Shown here piece after piece: positions 17,847-25,909 of a DNA stretch of 41,756 nucleotides; position 1 is the first letter of the stretch; the number at the start of each line of letters is the position of its first letter. Where the stretch lies: NCBI GenBank assembly GCA_947502585.1, contig CANNAV010000022.1, positions 1-41,756 of the forward strand, given 5' to 3'. This stretch comes from an uncultured Pseudovibrio sp. Lineage in GTDB: Bacteria; Pseudomonadota; Alphaproteobacteria; Rhizobiales; Stappiaceae. Under the pieces are notes generated by a model. The model did not search any database. It saw only the letters and a list, made by a program, of their open reading frames with translations, and had not been told where the DNA came from. Position numbers and translations under genes: made by a program.

Positions 17847-18332
17847 ATGATCATTCGGTCTTTGATGTTTATTGCATTTTTGTGTTTTTCCGGCATTTCT
17901 GTTGCGCAGGAGGCGGACACACCGCGTCCTGATGAAATAAAAGTGTTTCATGAGTGCCTGGAAAAAGGGGAGCTTGTGTTCAACGACAAAGTTCAATGCA
18001 TTGGAAAGGTCTTTGAGCATTGCGTTATGATGTATCAGGGCCAGACCAGTACCGGGATTCGGGAATGCTATGTGCGTGAAACCTCACTTTGGGAAAAGAT
18101 GGTTGCCAATGCTGAGAAGAAACTCAGGCGCAATGAGAAACAGCCCGCCTGGACCGAGCTTGTCGAAGCTGACCGGAACTGGAAGGCCTTTCGCAACAAT
18201 GCCTGCAACATTCCGTATGCCATGGATCCGGAGGGGAAACGTTCTCCTGTTCCAGGCTTGGAGTGTTTCAATCGGGTAACTGCACTTTGGGCACTTCAGC
18301 TTTCTGAGTTTGCGACACCATCAGGGAACTAG
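17847..18332 (+). CDS. Exported LprI-like (DUF1311) protein, candidate lysozyme inhibitor
   Basis: A 161-residue protein with a signal peptide (MIIRSLMFIAFLCFSGISVA, cleavage before QEAD) and six cysteines in the mature part. The C-terminal half shows the LprI/DUF1311 pattern: a cysteine-led helix (IRECYVRETSLWEKM), then WTELVEADRNWKAFRNNAC near residues 101-119, then ECFNRVTALWALQL. In that family the W...FR..AC core is typical, and the mycobacterial LprI protein inhibits lysozyme; most relatives are untested. GAAGG lies upstream of the ATG. The next gene starts six bases after the stop, so they form a pair. The assignment is by pattern only. Confidence 0.65.
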   Translation: MIIRSLMFIAFLCFSGISVAQEADTPRPDEIKVFHECLEKGELVFNDKVQCIGKVFEHCVMMYQGQTSTGIRECYVRETSLWEKMVANAEKKLRRNEKQPAWTELVEADRNWKAFRNNACNIPYAMDPEGKRSPVPGLECFNRVTALWALQLSEFATPSGN

Positions 18333-18338
18333 AACCAT

Positions 18339-18893
18339 ATGAAATCATCTCTATGGATGGTTGTCTTTTCAGTTTTTGGCGTTTGCTCCGTACAGGCGGC
18401 TCAGCAGGTTGATTTACCGCTATGCAAGGCGGGAGATGGAAAAGCGCCTGTGCCTCGCTGGGAAGTGACAGCAATGCCGGTTGGCACTCCTGGTGATGAG
18501 AGGTCTAAACCATTCACATATTCCGTCACAGCTCCGCCGCCTGCCTATCACGGTCTGATGGGGCATTTGCGTGTGAAGCTGGGTCATCTGGATGAACAAT
18601 ATTGCTCTGGTCTGCGCGAAAAGCTGATTGAGATGAAGAGAAGCACCGATCATCCGATGGCTATCGTCATTGAATGGCTGATTGATGACAATGGGCCGAA
18701 AAATGAAGTGCGCTCACTGGACTTTTATGAGTTGCCCGAGTTTGCACAGGATGGATGCTGGCTGGATGGCGTTTATCAGTTTATTGCACCTGGTCATTCA
18801 GGTGTAAAAGCTGAACAGTTCATGCTGAACCTGGTGCCGATGGAAGCCGTTCAGCAATCCGGTTCTTTCTGTCGCCCTGTTCAGGAGGGGTGA
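18339..18893 (+). CDS. Exported four-cysteine protein of unknown function
   Basis: A 184-residue protein I do not recognise. A signal peptide is clear (MKSSLWMVVFSVFGVCSVQA, then AQQ). The mature part has four cysteines (LPLCKAGD, EQYCSGLR, DGCWLDG, GSFCRPV), which would allow two disulfides in the periplasm. There is no membrane segment after the signal and no lipobox. It lies six bases after the LprI-like gene and is probably cotranslated with it (GGAACTAG upstream). GC and codon use are like the surroundings. The link to its neighbour suggests a shared envelope role, nothing firmer. Confidence 0.75.
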   Translation: MKSSLWMVVFSVFGVCSVQAAQQVDLPLCKAGDGKAPVPRWEVTAMPVGTPGDERSKPFTYSVTAPPPAYHGLMGHLRVKLGHLDEQYCSGLREKLIEMKRSTDHPMAIVIEWLIDDNGPKNEVRSLDFYELPEFAQDGCWLDGVYQFIAPGHSGVKAEQFMLNLVPMEAVQQSGSFCRPVQEG

Positions 18894-19672
18894 TGTTTGC
18901 CTTTCAGTCCTGCGTGATTTAAGCCGCAGCTGATCAGAGTTTACCGAATCTCATTCTCGCCTGTCTCTATTCGCGAACCGGATCTGCAATTGGGGAAAGC
19001 TGGCAGGACCGGCTATAGTTTGCACAGGGAATGGTGAGGGGACTTTGAACCAGATGATTACCCGTGACACAATTGCGATCAGTAGAACACGGGAGTCATC
19101 TGCTGCGGATGTGTTTGTAGCATAGGAAGCGCCAAAAGCCAGGGCGGTGTGGGTGTGCCTTCCAATGATGTAGCCACCGGGGTTCTCGAAAATGATTTGC
19201 GAACCGACGGGCCGGATGTTTATCAGTACTCAGAATGATGGTCAAACCTGGTGTGATCACACAGGTTACGTCGGTGGCCGGCGCTGCATGATTGAAACAA
19301 CCCGCGGAGGCTGGCAGAATCCTCTGGCTCTGCTGACAGGGTATCCTGGGAGTTCAGAGCGAGAGAATCGGGTGTGATTACCTTTTGTTTCTGTTTGCCG
19401 CCTTCCTGAAGAAGGATGATCCCACATTTTCAGTATGGTGTTGACTTATCTCTGTAAATCTGGAATTGCCTTCTGTATTTTTGGTGTTGTATGATGAAAT
19501 GCTTGGAGGAATTCACTTTAGTCGCAATACTTCAGGGTTCTCCCTGCTCAGGCACTTTCAGATTTACCAGGTTACATTATAAATATTATTCTATTGAAAA
19601 GATGAGCGGAGTGAGTGCAGGCAACTGGTGTGGGGCGTTCAGGTGCTTGTCTGTGCATGATCAGGAGTATTT
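18894..19672 (+). other. Gap with possible remnants of a decayed small gene
   Basis: About 780 bp without an intact gene I can support. Between 19030 and 19377 three short stretches look coding but sit in different frames: one reads TGNGEGTLNQ, a second near 19140-19240 reads GVPSNDVATGVLENDLRTDG, and a third at 19219-19320 reads NDGQTWCDHTGYVGGRRCMI. Together they suggest a frameshifted exported protein gene. An open frame from 19192 to 19377 covers only the last part. None of it is recognised. The last 290 bp before 19673 is AT-rich and should contain the promoter of the lipoprotein gene. Confidence 0.3.
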
Positions 19673-20113
19673 ATGTGGTTTAAAACCTTCATCATTTCAA
19701 TTGGTTTTGCAGTGGTTGGCTGCGTACCGCATCATTTAGGTGATACTGCTGATCTCGCTGAGCCGACGCCTGATAAATCTAACGTAAAACAAGCTACTGC
19801 ATCCTCTCAGAAAACAGATGAAGAACTGGCAACTGTTGCTGAGCTTGCAGGTAAATGGTCTGTTGTGCGTGAGGGGAAAACGCCTTGCGCACTGCAGCTG
19901 AAAACAGCGCAGTTTGGCAGGAATTATTTAGCGGGTTCCGTGTGTTCCGGCAAGCCAAATGTGTGGGCCTGGAATACGAGGCAAGACGCTCTGCTTCTGT
20001 TTGATAACAAAAGTGAATTGATTGCGTCCTTTCATGAAAGCGAGAATGGTAAATGGCGTAACGGACAGGAGGGTGGGGAGCCTGCCCTTCATCTTGTCCC
20101 TCTGGGAAACTGA
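19673..20113 (+). CDS. Lipoprotein with Inh/AprI-like protease inhibitor domain (Omp19-like)
   Basis: A 146-residue lipoprotein: signal peptide MWFKTFIISIGFAVVGC with the lipidated cysteine at residue 17, a low-complexity linker (about 18-55), then a compact beta-barrel domain at about 60-143. That domain shows the Inh/AprI features: AGKWSVVREGKTPCALQL, a second cysteine in LAGSVCSGKPNVWAWN that would pair with the first, and LLLFDNKSELIASFHES. AprI/Inh proteins block serralysin-type metalloproteases, and Omp19 of Brucella is a lipoprotein relative reported to inhibit host proteases. The start has AGGAG at good spacing. The assignment rests on motif pattern; the target is unknown. Confidence 0.7.
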   Translation: MWFKTFIISIGFAVVGCVPHHLGDTADLAEPTPDKSNVKQATASSQKTDEELATVAELAGKWSVVREGKTPCALQLKTAQFGRNYLAGSVCSGKPNVWAWNTRQDALLLFDNKSELIASFHESENGKWRNGQEGGEPALHLVPLGN

Positions 20114-20159
20114 CTTTACGGCAGATCACGTAGGTAACGTGTATTTTTGCCGGGATGAA

Positions 20160-20443
20160 ATGAAGAGGTTTGCCGTGAGCCTGCCGGGCTGGCTGGCTGC
20201 CAAAGCGCCGGAGGTGGTACTCGTCCCTCCGGTGCGCCCGAATCGCCTGAACCCGCTGCGCAATCGTCTGTCAGTGTTGTTTCCAATCAGAGCGTTGTCG
20301 CGCAGGGGCAGACCTTGCAGAGCAAAATCTATAACAAAGCACATGGTACGGTTGTGACCGGGACCACCACGGCCTCTACACCGACCCAGGGTTTTCTGAG
20401 ACATCTCAATCGGCTTAACTACAGCCAAACAGGAGGTGGACTG
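20160..20443 (+). pseudogene. Frameshifted lipoprotein gene
   Basis: An ATG at 20160 starts a lipoprotein-like signal (MKRFAVSL) in one frame. From about 20180 the coding look switches to the frame that reads AGLAGCQSAGGG, a typical lipobox, and continues as SVVAQGQTLQSKIYNKAHGT and further. That second frame has no start codon of its own after its last stop at 20158, so a one-base shift near 20180-20190 would join the two. The downstream frame runs on without a stop into the helix-turn-helix ORF at 20444. It is either a real frameshift mutation, a sequencing error or chance; I favour a decayed lipoprotein gene. Confidence 0.4.
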
Positions 20444-20731
20444 ATGGGAAATGATCAGAGGAATGACGGGTTGGCAGGAGAAGTGGGAGCGAAGACTTCG
20501 AGTATCGAAGCGGGCGGGGCTCCGGCTAATTTCCGACGGATGACAGCTGCTCGGAAGAAAAGTGCTGTGTTGCGGCTTCTTCGGGGTGAAACCCTGGACC
20601 TTCTGACACGCGAATTACAAGTGACAGCAGCAGATTTGAGTGAGTGGCGGGATAAATTCCTTGCGGCTGGCGAGGCTAGTCTGAAGGCTCAGGCATGGTG
20701 GCAACGGCAGGGGCCAGGTTGCCTGCAATGA
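20444..20731 (+). CDS. Truncated transposase-type helix-turn-helix protein
   Basis: A 95-residue ORF. The ATG at 20444 has a strong AGGAGGTGGACTG site just upstream. Residues about 28-82 (FRRMTAARKKSAVLRLLRGE, TLDLLTRELQVTAADLSEWR, DKFLAAGEASLKAQ) match the N-terminal helix-turn-helix of IS3-type OrfA-like transposases. In those proteins a second helical region and an integrase-type partner ORF follow. Here the match stops at SLKAQ and a short unrelated tail (AWWQRQGPGCLQ) ends the frame; no OrfB and no terminal repeats are visible. It is therefore a fragment of an insertion element, or a small DNA-binding protein derived from one. Confidence 0.6.
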   Translation: MGNDQRNDGLAGEVGAKTSSIEAGGAPANFRRMTAARKKSAVLRLLRGETLDLLTRELQVTAADLSEWRDKFLAAGEASLKAQAWWQRQGPGCLQ

Positions 20732-20790
20732 CGGGTTTGAAAGGTCAATTAAGGAAATGAAATCGTTGTGCAGGCTGGTACATGTGTGTA

Positions 20791-21120
20791 TCAGTCCTGC
20801 TTATCCATGATTTCGGTGGGAAGGTGGGCTATCCATTTGCGGCGGATTGCCTGGTCCAGATCCAGGTTATTGTGGTCCGCATAGAGCAGAAGCTGGGCCA
20901 GCAGGTCTGCGGCTTCGTCTTCCATTCGAATATGCTCCTCTTTTTGAGTTGCTGCGCCAGAGCGGGCACGACGGGATGCCCTCATGTGGGCGGCTGTAAG
21001 CTCGCCGAGCTCTTCCTGAAGTTTGGCAAGATACCAGATCTCATCACGGGTGATGTTGAAACGTTTGGCGTAAATTGCCGATACTGTTTTTACAATGCGA
21101 AGAAGTACTTTGAATGTCAT
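20791..21120 (-). CDS. MazG-like nucleotide pyrophosphohydrolase family protein
   Basis: A 109-residue all-alpha protein. The MazG/NTP-PPase helix pattern is visible: YLAKLQEELGELTAAHMRAS near residues 30-50, with the metal-binding E..EE-like spacing, then MEDEAADLLAQLLLYADHNN near 66-86 and LDLDQAIRRKWIAHLP. Such enzymes hydrolyse NTPs or damaged nucleotides to NMP and pyrophosphate. Start choice is uncertain: the ATG at 21120 is preferred to a GTG at 21159, but neither has a strong ribosome site. It lies downstream of the VWA gene on the same strand (about 95 bases apart) and may be the last gene of that group. Confidence 0.75.
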   Translation of the reverse strand: MTFKVLLRIVKTVSAIYAKRFNITRDEIWYLAKLQEELGELTAAHMRASRRARSGAATQKEEHIRMEDEAADLLAQLLLYADHNNLDLDQAIRRKWIAHLPTEIMDKQD

Positions 21121-21215
21121 CGAAATTGGCAGAAAGGTTGGGCTTTCTGCGGTTCTCACGCAGATGAGCCAAAGGTTTGCAGGAGATATTTAAATCTTTG
21201 TTTCAGAGTGTATTC

Positions 21216-22499
21216 TTATCCATGAACTGCGCCTGGATTGCGGGAAGACACACCAGGGAATCTCTGCGTGGCATCATAGGAGCTATTTACGCGCTTGTCA
21301 TTCAGGGCCCGGCAAAGATCTTTAACCGCAGCCAATGAATGGATTGCCCGAAACTCATCACAATGGGGCAGTATTGCTTGAATTCCGCGGGCCTTGGCCT
21401 CGAACCTGTTGTAACGCAGCAATGGATTGAGCCAGATTAATCTTCTGCATGATCTGTGGAGATGATCCATTTCTGCGGAGAGTTCGTCATAAGCTTCGCG
21501 TTCCAACCCATCGGTAATAAGCAAAACGATCGGCCCGCCATGGCAGACACGCCTGAGCCATGTGCGGTTGAAGGTCTGTAGTGAGCTGGCTATGCGTGTG
21601 CCACCAGACCAGTCCTCAACTTCATCTGTACAGGCGACGAGGGCTTCGTCGGGATCTTTCATGCGCAGGGCACGGGTGATGTTGGTCAGGCGCGTTCCAA
21701 ACAGGAAGGCATGGGTTTTGCGCTTTTCTGACAGAGCGTGCAGAAAGTGGAGCATGATGCGTGAGTACTGGCTCATGCTGCCTGATATATCGCAGAGGGC
21801 GACCACAGGCGGGTGCACCTGTGCCGGCGCTTTGTGCTTGAGGTCGATGATGGAACCGCCTGCCATCAGCGTGGCACGCATGGTCCTTCTGGAATCAACC
21901 TGTTTGCCTGGGCTGTGCGAATGGGCAGGTTTGAAACGACGGGATCTGACCTGATCTGCCGGCATGGTAAGATGGGCGAGGGATCGGCGGGCCTCAGCAA
22001 TCTCCCCGGCACTCATCTGGGCGAAGTCTTTCTTTTGCAGGACTTCTTTTTCCGAGGCGGTGAAGCGGGCATCTGCCTCCACCAGCGGCCTGGTCTCACT
22101 GGCCTTGCGTTGCTTGTTGGCCGCAAATGCATTGGCGACGCGGGATTGGGCGGTGCGCGGCTTCTCCGGTTGGCGTTGTCCGGCAGGCGCGACGGGAGAC
22201 AGCAGCGCCAGCATCTTTTCAACGAGGCCTTTGCTTTGCCAATAGAGCCGGAAGGCTTCATCAAAGACCGGTTGCTGGTCGCGTTTATGGACGAAGACGG
22301 AGTGCAGGGTCCAGTAGAGGTCCTGCTTGTTCTCAATGCCGTTGATGGTAACCGCGCTGACCGCATCCACTACAGAAGACGGGCCGGCAGGCAGACCCGC
22401 TTTGCGCAAGGTTCTGGCAAAGTGGACGATGTTTTCAGTGATGCGCCCCTGAGACGGGTGCGGAGAGGGAGAGGGAGTGGGTGCGAAATCGTCCTGCAT
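21216..22499 (-). CDS. VWA domain protein, CoxE-like
   Basis: A 427-residue cytoplasmic protein with a C-terminal von Willebrand A domain. The metal-ion-dependent adhesion site DISGSMS sits near residue 237, with the supporting threonine in WSGGTRIASSL near 295 and the aspartate in VLLITDGLEREAYDEL. The N-terminal half (residues 20-230) is helical and basic, with FARTLRKAGLPAGPSSVVDA typical of CoxE-like proteins. The gene starts nine bases after the MoxR stop. MoxR/VWA pairs act as chaperone-type ATPase plus adaptor for metal-centre insertion or maturation of a partner enzyme (CoxD/CoxE for CO dehydrogenase). No such enzyme is encoded here, so the client is unknown. Confidence 0.9.
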   Translation of the reverse strand: MQDDFAPTPSPSPHPSQGRITENIVHFARTLRKAGLPAGPSSVVDAVSAVTINGIENKQDLYWTLHSVFVHKRDQQPVFDEAFRLYWQSKGLVEKMLALLSPVAPAGQRQPEKPRTAQSRVANAFAANKQRKASETRPLVEADARFTASEKEVLQKKDFAQMSAGEIAEARRSLAHLTMPADQVRSRRFKPAHSHSPGKQVDSRRTMRATLMAGGSIIDLKHKAPAQVHPPVVALCDISGSMSQYSRIMLHFLHALSEKRKTHAFLFGTRLTNITRALRMKDPDEALVACTDEVEDWSGGTRIASSLQTFNRTWLRRVCHGGPIVLLITDGLEREAYDELSAEMDHLHRSCRRLIWLNPLLRYNRFEAKARGIQAILPHCDEFRAIHSLAAVKDLCRALNDKRVNSSYDATQRFPGVSSRNPGAVHG

Positions 22500-22508
22500 C
22501 AGGCAAGG

Positions 22509-23468
22509 CTACACAGTCTGGGCAGGCAGGCTGCCGGCGATGGTGGCCTGCGTATTGGCTTCCATGCGGATCTCGTCAAGGATCGCGCGGGTTTTGGAGC
22601 CTTTGATGCGGTCAATATCCTCCTGGTACTTGAGCAGGACGCCGAGCGTGTCGGACACCATTTCAGGATCAAGCGCCACTTCCTGAAGTTCAGTCAGGGC
22701 TGTTGCCCAGTCCAGTGTTTCAGCGACCCCCGGTTTTTTGAAGAGCGCGTCATCCTCCCGCAGCTTTTGTACGAAGGCTACGACTTGAGCGGCAAGCGCG
22801 GCGGCCGCCGTTGGCAGCTTGGTCTCTACGATTTTCAGCTCACGCTCTGCAGTTGGGTAATCCACCCAATGATAGAGGCAGCGGCGCTTCAAAGCATCGT
22901 GGATTTCGCGGGTGCGGTTGGTGGTGATGATGGTGATCGGCGGTTCCCCGGACTTGATTGTGCCGAGTTCCGGGATGGTCACCTGACTGTCTGCCAGAAC
23001 TTCCAGCAGGAAAGCCTCGAAGGCTTCATCGGTGCGGTCCAGTTCGTCGATGAGGAAGACTGGAGAACCAAACTCTGTGGTTTCCAGAGCCTGAAGCACC
23101 GGCCGCCTGATCAGGAAGCGTGGGCTGTAAAGCGCCGTGTTGAGATTCTCCCGGTTTACACTGCCGACAGCTTCTGCCATGCGGATCTCAACCATCTGGG
23201 CGGCGTAGTTCCACTCGTAGACCGCGGAAGAGATGTCCAGCCCTTCATAACACTGCAAGCGAACCAGCGGGCGGTTGAGAGTGGCGGAGAGAACTTTGGC
23301 GACCTCGGTTTTTCCAACGCCAGCCTCACCTTCGAGGAAGAGAGGACGCCTCATGCGCAGGGACAGGTGCAACACGGTTGCGAGTGCTCGATCCGCCAGA
23401 TACCCGCCTGAACTCAGGAGCGAGAGGGTTTCATCAATGGAGTTTGGTAGATCAACCTTGCTACTCAT
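22509..23468 (-). CDS. MoxR family AAA+ ATPase
   Basis: A 319-residue AAA+ protein of the MoxR/CoxD group. Walker A is GEAGVGKTEVAK near residue 47, Walker B is VFLIDELDRTDEAFEAFLLE near 126, sensor 1 is PITIITTNRTREIHDALKRR near 160, and the following CLYHWVDYPTAERELKIV is characteristic of the CoxD-like branch. The ATG at 23468 is supported by GGAG upstream; an in-frame TTG 17 codons earlier is rejected. It is coupled to the VWA gene downstream and would remodel a protein complex together with it. Confidence 0.93.
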   Translation of the reverse strand: MSSKVDLPNSIDETLSLLSSGGYLADRALATVLHLSLRMRRPLFLEGEAGVGKTEVAKVLSATLNRPLVRLQCYEGLDISSAVYEWNYAAQMVEIRMAEAVGSVNRENLNTALYSPRFLIRRPVLQALETTEFGSPVFLIDELDRTDEAFEAFLLEVLADSQVTIPELGTIKSGEPPITIITTNRTREIHDALKRRCLYHWVDYPTAERELKIVETKLPTAAAALAAQVVAFVQKLREDDALFKKPGVAETLDWATALTELQEVALDPEMVSDTLGVLLKYQEDIDRIKGSKTRAILDEIRMEANTQATIAGSLPAQTV

Positions 23469-23581
23469 AAATATCAGGCTCCGCCCTGTCATCTGTGTGC
23501 TTTGATTTGCGCCTTGCAATCATAATAGGGAGAAAAACGTATATTGAAAGCGGATTGTTATCGACAGGTTAGCTGTGTTGC

Positions 23582-24385
23582 TCAGCGGTTTATGAGGCCA
23601 AGGCCCATGCTGTCGCGCATGACGGCTGTGGCTTGCCGGGTGAAGGTGCCACCTGCTTCTTCATGCAGCGTAAAGCCTGGCAGGATCCGGAGCGGGGCTT
23701 TGCTGGCTGCCACAGCACGAACAATGATGCGGGTGGCTGGTGCGTTTGCTGTTGGGCGGATCGGGACAATATCGATGGCACCGAAACGGCGTTGCATAGG
23801 ATCGAGGAGATCTTCCAGGCCATCTGCTCTGAAAATGACAGAGAGCGTTCCGCCGTCCTTCAGCAGGTCTTTCGCGGTTTTGATCCAGGGTTCAATCCCG
23901 CGTTCATCCAGTGCATGGGCCTGGGCACGATCTGACTTCGGGGTGACGCGAAAGCGGCTACTGTCGTAGTAGGGCGGGTTCATGATCACATGATCCGCGA
24001 TGGATGAGCCCAGTCCGCTTTCGTGGCGAATGCTGCCCCTGGCGGTGAGGTTGGCTTCCAGAATGGAGACACGGTCTGCAAAGCTCCCGTTTTCCGGCAG
24101 GGACAGGGCTTTGCGGGCGAGAGCGGCAGTGACCGGATCAATCTCCACACCAACGGCTTTTATGTCTGGCAGGCGGTGAGCCGCGCAAAAAGCTGCAGTG
24201 CCGACGCCGGTGCCAAGATCGTAAAGCGTGCCTGTGGTGCTTTGCGGCAGCGATGCTGCCAGATAGACAGCATCCAGCCCGGCTCTGTGGCGGCCTTTGG
24301 CAGGCTGTTCGACCATGACTTTACCGCCGAGGAACCTGTCCCTGGTGGTTTGCTGCTGAGATTGAGGTGTTTCAGGGTTTGTCAT
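23582..24385 (-). CDS. tRNA1(Val) (adenine37-N6)-methyltransferase-like protein (TrmN6/YfiC type)
   Basis: A 267-residue SAM-dependent methyltransferase. Motif I is YDLGTGVGTAAFCAA near residue 55, motif II carries AVGVEIDPVTAALARKAL near 77, and the adenine N6-type catalytic motif is MNPPYYDSSRFR near 136. An early DRFLGGKVMVEQPAKGRHRA, then GLDAV is shared with the TrmN6/YfiC family, which modifies A37 of tRNA-Val; exact substrate is not provable here. No signal peptide or membrane segment. It sits between DUF2007 and moxR on the minus strand and diverges from the polyprenyl synthase gene, an order I recognise from other alphaproteobacteria. Confidence 0.85.
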   Translation of the reverse strand: MTNPETPQSQQQTTRDRFLGGKVMVEQPAKGRHRAGLDAVYLAASLPQSTTGTLYDLGTGVGTAAFCAAHRLPDIKAVGVEIDPVTAALARKALSLPENGSFADRVSILEANLTARGSIRHESGLGSSIADHVIMNPPYYDSSRFRVTPKSDRAQAHALDERGIEPWIKTAKDLLKDGGTLSVIFRADGLEDLLDPMQRRFGAIDIVPIRPTANAPATRIIVRAVAASKAPLRILPGFTLHEEAGGTFTRQATAVMRDSMGLGLINR

Positions 24386-24475
24386 GGCTGTGCCGGATCA
24401 CAAAAGTCGCGATACAGCACTGATACAGGTTGCCGATATTCATGCAATCCCTATTGTTTATCTAAAGCGAAGTTT

Positions 24476-24700
24476 TCACGCGTCTTTCAGGTAGTGCTCC
24501 AGCCCTGCGTCTCGCATAAGCTGACAGGCTTCCTCCAGACGCCCCCCTTCCACCATGATCCGGCGCGGAAGAAAACCAAGCGAGCCATCCAGTATGCTCA
24601 TATTGGTATCGGCGACGAAGTAGATAATCTCAGCGTCTCCCAGCAGCGCTTCAAGATGCGAGATGAGGACGGGATCTGTTGTTCTGATGAGTTCTTCCAC
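24476..24700 (-). CDS. DUF2007 domain protein
   Basis: A 74-residue protein of the DUF2007 (putative signal-transducing, GlnB-fold-like) family: MEELIRTTDPVLISHLEALL, then GDAEIIYFVADTNMSILDGS and RRIMVEGGRLEEACQLMRDA. The small alpha/beta pattern fills the whole ORF. The function of the family is not established. It is the first gene of the minus-strand run towards the methyltransferase and diverges from the polyprenyl synthase gene. Confidence 0.88.
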   Translation of the reverse strand: MEELIRTTDPVLISHLEALLGDAEIIYFVADTNMSILDGSLGFLPRRIMVEGGRLEEACQLMRDAGLEHYLKDA

Positions 24701-24895
24701 GATGATGCCCTCTTGACAGGAGTTGCTTATTTTACCAGAAATTATGCAGGTTCAGGTTGGAATTGTGAAAAAAACTAATTGTGATTAGTAAATTATCCAT
24801 TTGACCCTACTTTATTGGCAGCAATTTCTTACTAAAGCTTGCCCGAGCCTGGCTACCAACCTATTGTCCCGGTGGAATCAAAACAGAGGTATCCC

Positions 24896-25909
24896 GTGGG
24901 CGTTGTTGGTCTTCAATCTCAAACAGCCAAACCAGCTGGAATTCAGGGGCTCGTAGAGCTCGTTTCAGGTGACATGGAGAAGGTGAACGAGCTGATCCTC
25001 TCCAAAGCCGGTTCTAATGTAGAGCTGATCCCGGAAATTGCGCGCCATCTGATCGATTCAGGCGGGAAGCGCTTGCGCCCGATGCTGACACTGGCGTTTG
25101 CGCGGATGTTCGGGTATGAGGGCGACGGTCATGTTGTTCTCGCTGCATCTGTTGAGTTTATGCACACTGCAACTTTACTGCATGACGATGTGGTCGACGA
25201 AAGCGATATGCGCCGCGGCAAGCTGGCAGCCCGTAAGCTTTGGGGCAACCAGGCCAGCGTGCTCGTCGGCGACTATCTGCTGGGTCAGGCCTTCAAGATG
25301 ATGGTTGATGCGGGCTCTTTGGAAGCGCTGCGCATTCTCTCTGAAGCGTCAGCAATTATTGCTGAAGGTGAAGTGCTTCAGCTGGGTGCGGCTCAGGACA
25401 CCACCACGACCTACGAATTGTATTTGCGGGTGATTGAGGCGAAGACAGCTGCGCTGTTTGCTGCTGCTTGTGAAGTCAGCCCTGAGATTGCCGGTAAGGG
25501 GGATGATATCCGCGCTGCTGCGCGCAGGTTTGGTCTTGAGCTCGGTTACGCTTTCCAGCTTGTTGATGATGCTCTGGATTATGGCGGTGCGACCGTTGAT
25601 CTTGGCAAGGACGTTGGCGACGACTTCCACGAAGGTAAGATCACGCTGCCAGTCATCTACGCCATGGAGCGTGGCAGTGATGAAGATAAAGCGTTCTGGA
25701 AACGTTGTCTGGAAGGTGGCGAGATCAAAGACGGCGATCTGGATCACGCTGTCAAGCTGCTGAACGAAACCGGCGCTCTGGCTGATACCGTACAGCGTGC
25801 ACGCGATTACGGTGCCTCTGCAATTGATGCCCTGTCCTGCCTGCCAGACGGCCCTGCCAGGCAGGCCCTGGAGGAAGCCGTCGACTTCTGCATCGCCCGC
25901 GTAAGCTAA
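24896..25909 (+). CDS. Polyprenyl (octaprenyl/decaprenyl) diphosphate synthase
   Basis: A 337-residue trans-prenyltransferase that builds the ubiquinone side chain from IPP and an allylic diphosphate. The first aspartate-rich motif (LLHDDVVDESDMRRG) is near residue 97 and the second (QLVDDALDY) near 225; SGGKRLRPMLTLAFARMFGY at about 42 binds IPP. The open frame extends further upstream (to 24839), but the GTG at 24896 is chosen: ACAGAGG lies at the right distance and the resulting start (MGVVGLQSQ) matches the usual beginning of alphaproteobacterial homologues. Chain length (C40 or C50) cannot be fixed; alphaproteobacteria usually make Q-10. Confidence 0.93.
   Translation: MGVVGLQSQTAKPAGIQGLVELVSGDMEKVNELILSKAGSNVELIPEIARHLIDSGGKRLRPMLTLAFARMFGYEGDGHVVLAASVEFMHTATLLHDDVVDESDMRRGKLAARKLWGNQASVLVGDYLLGQAFKMMVDAGSLEALRILSEASAIIAEGEVLQLGAAQDTTTTYELYLRVIEAKTAALFAAACEVSPEIAGKGDDIRAAARRFGLELGYAFQLVDDALDYGGATVDLGKDVGDDFHEGKITLPVIYAMERGSDEDKAFWKRCLEGGEIKDGDLDHAVKLLNETGALADTVQRARDYGASAIDALSCLPDGPARQALEEAVDFCIARVS

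Noticed and set aside
21813-23411. A 532-codon plus-strand open frame opposite the VWA and MoxR genes
   Set aside because: It is antisense to two well-supported genes with clear Walker and MIDAS motifs; its translation has no recognisable domain and follows from GC-rich codon structure.
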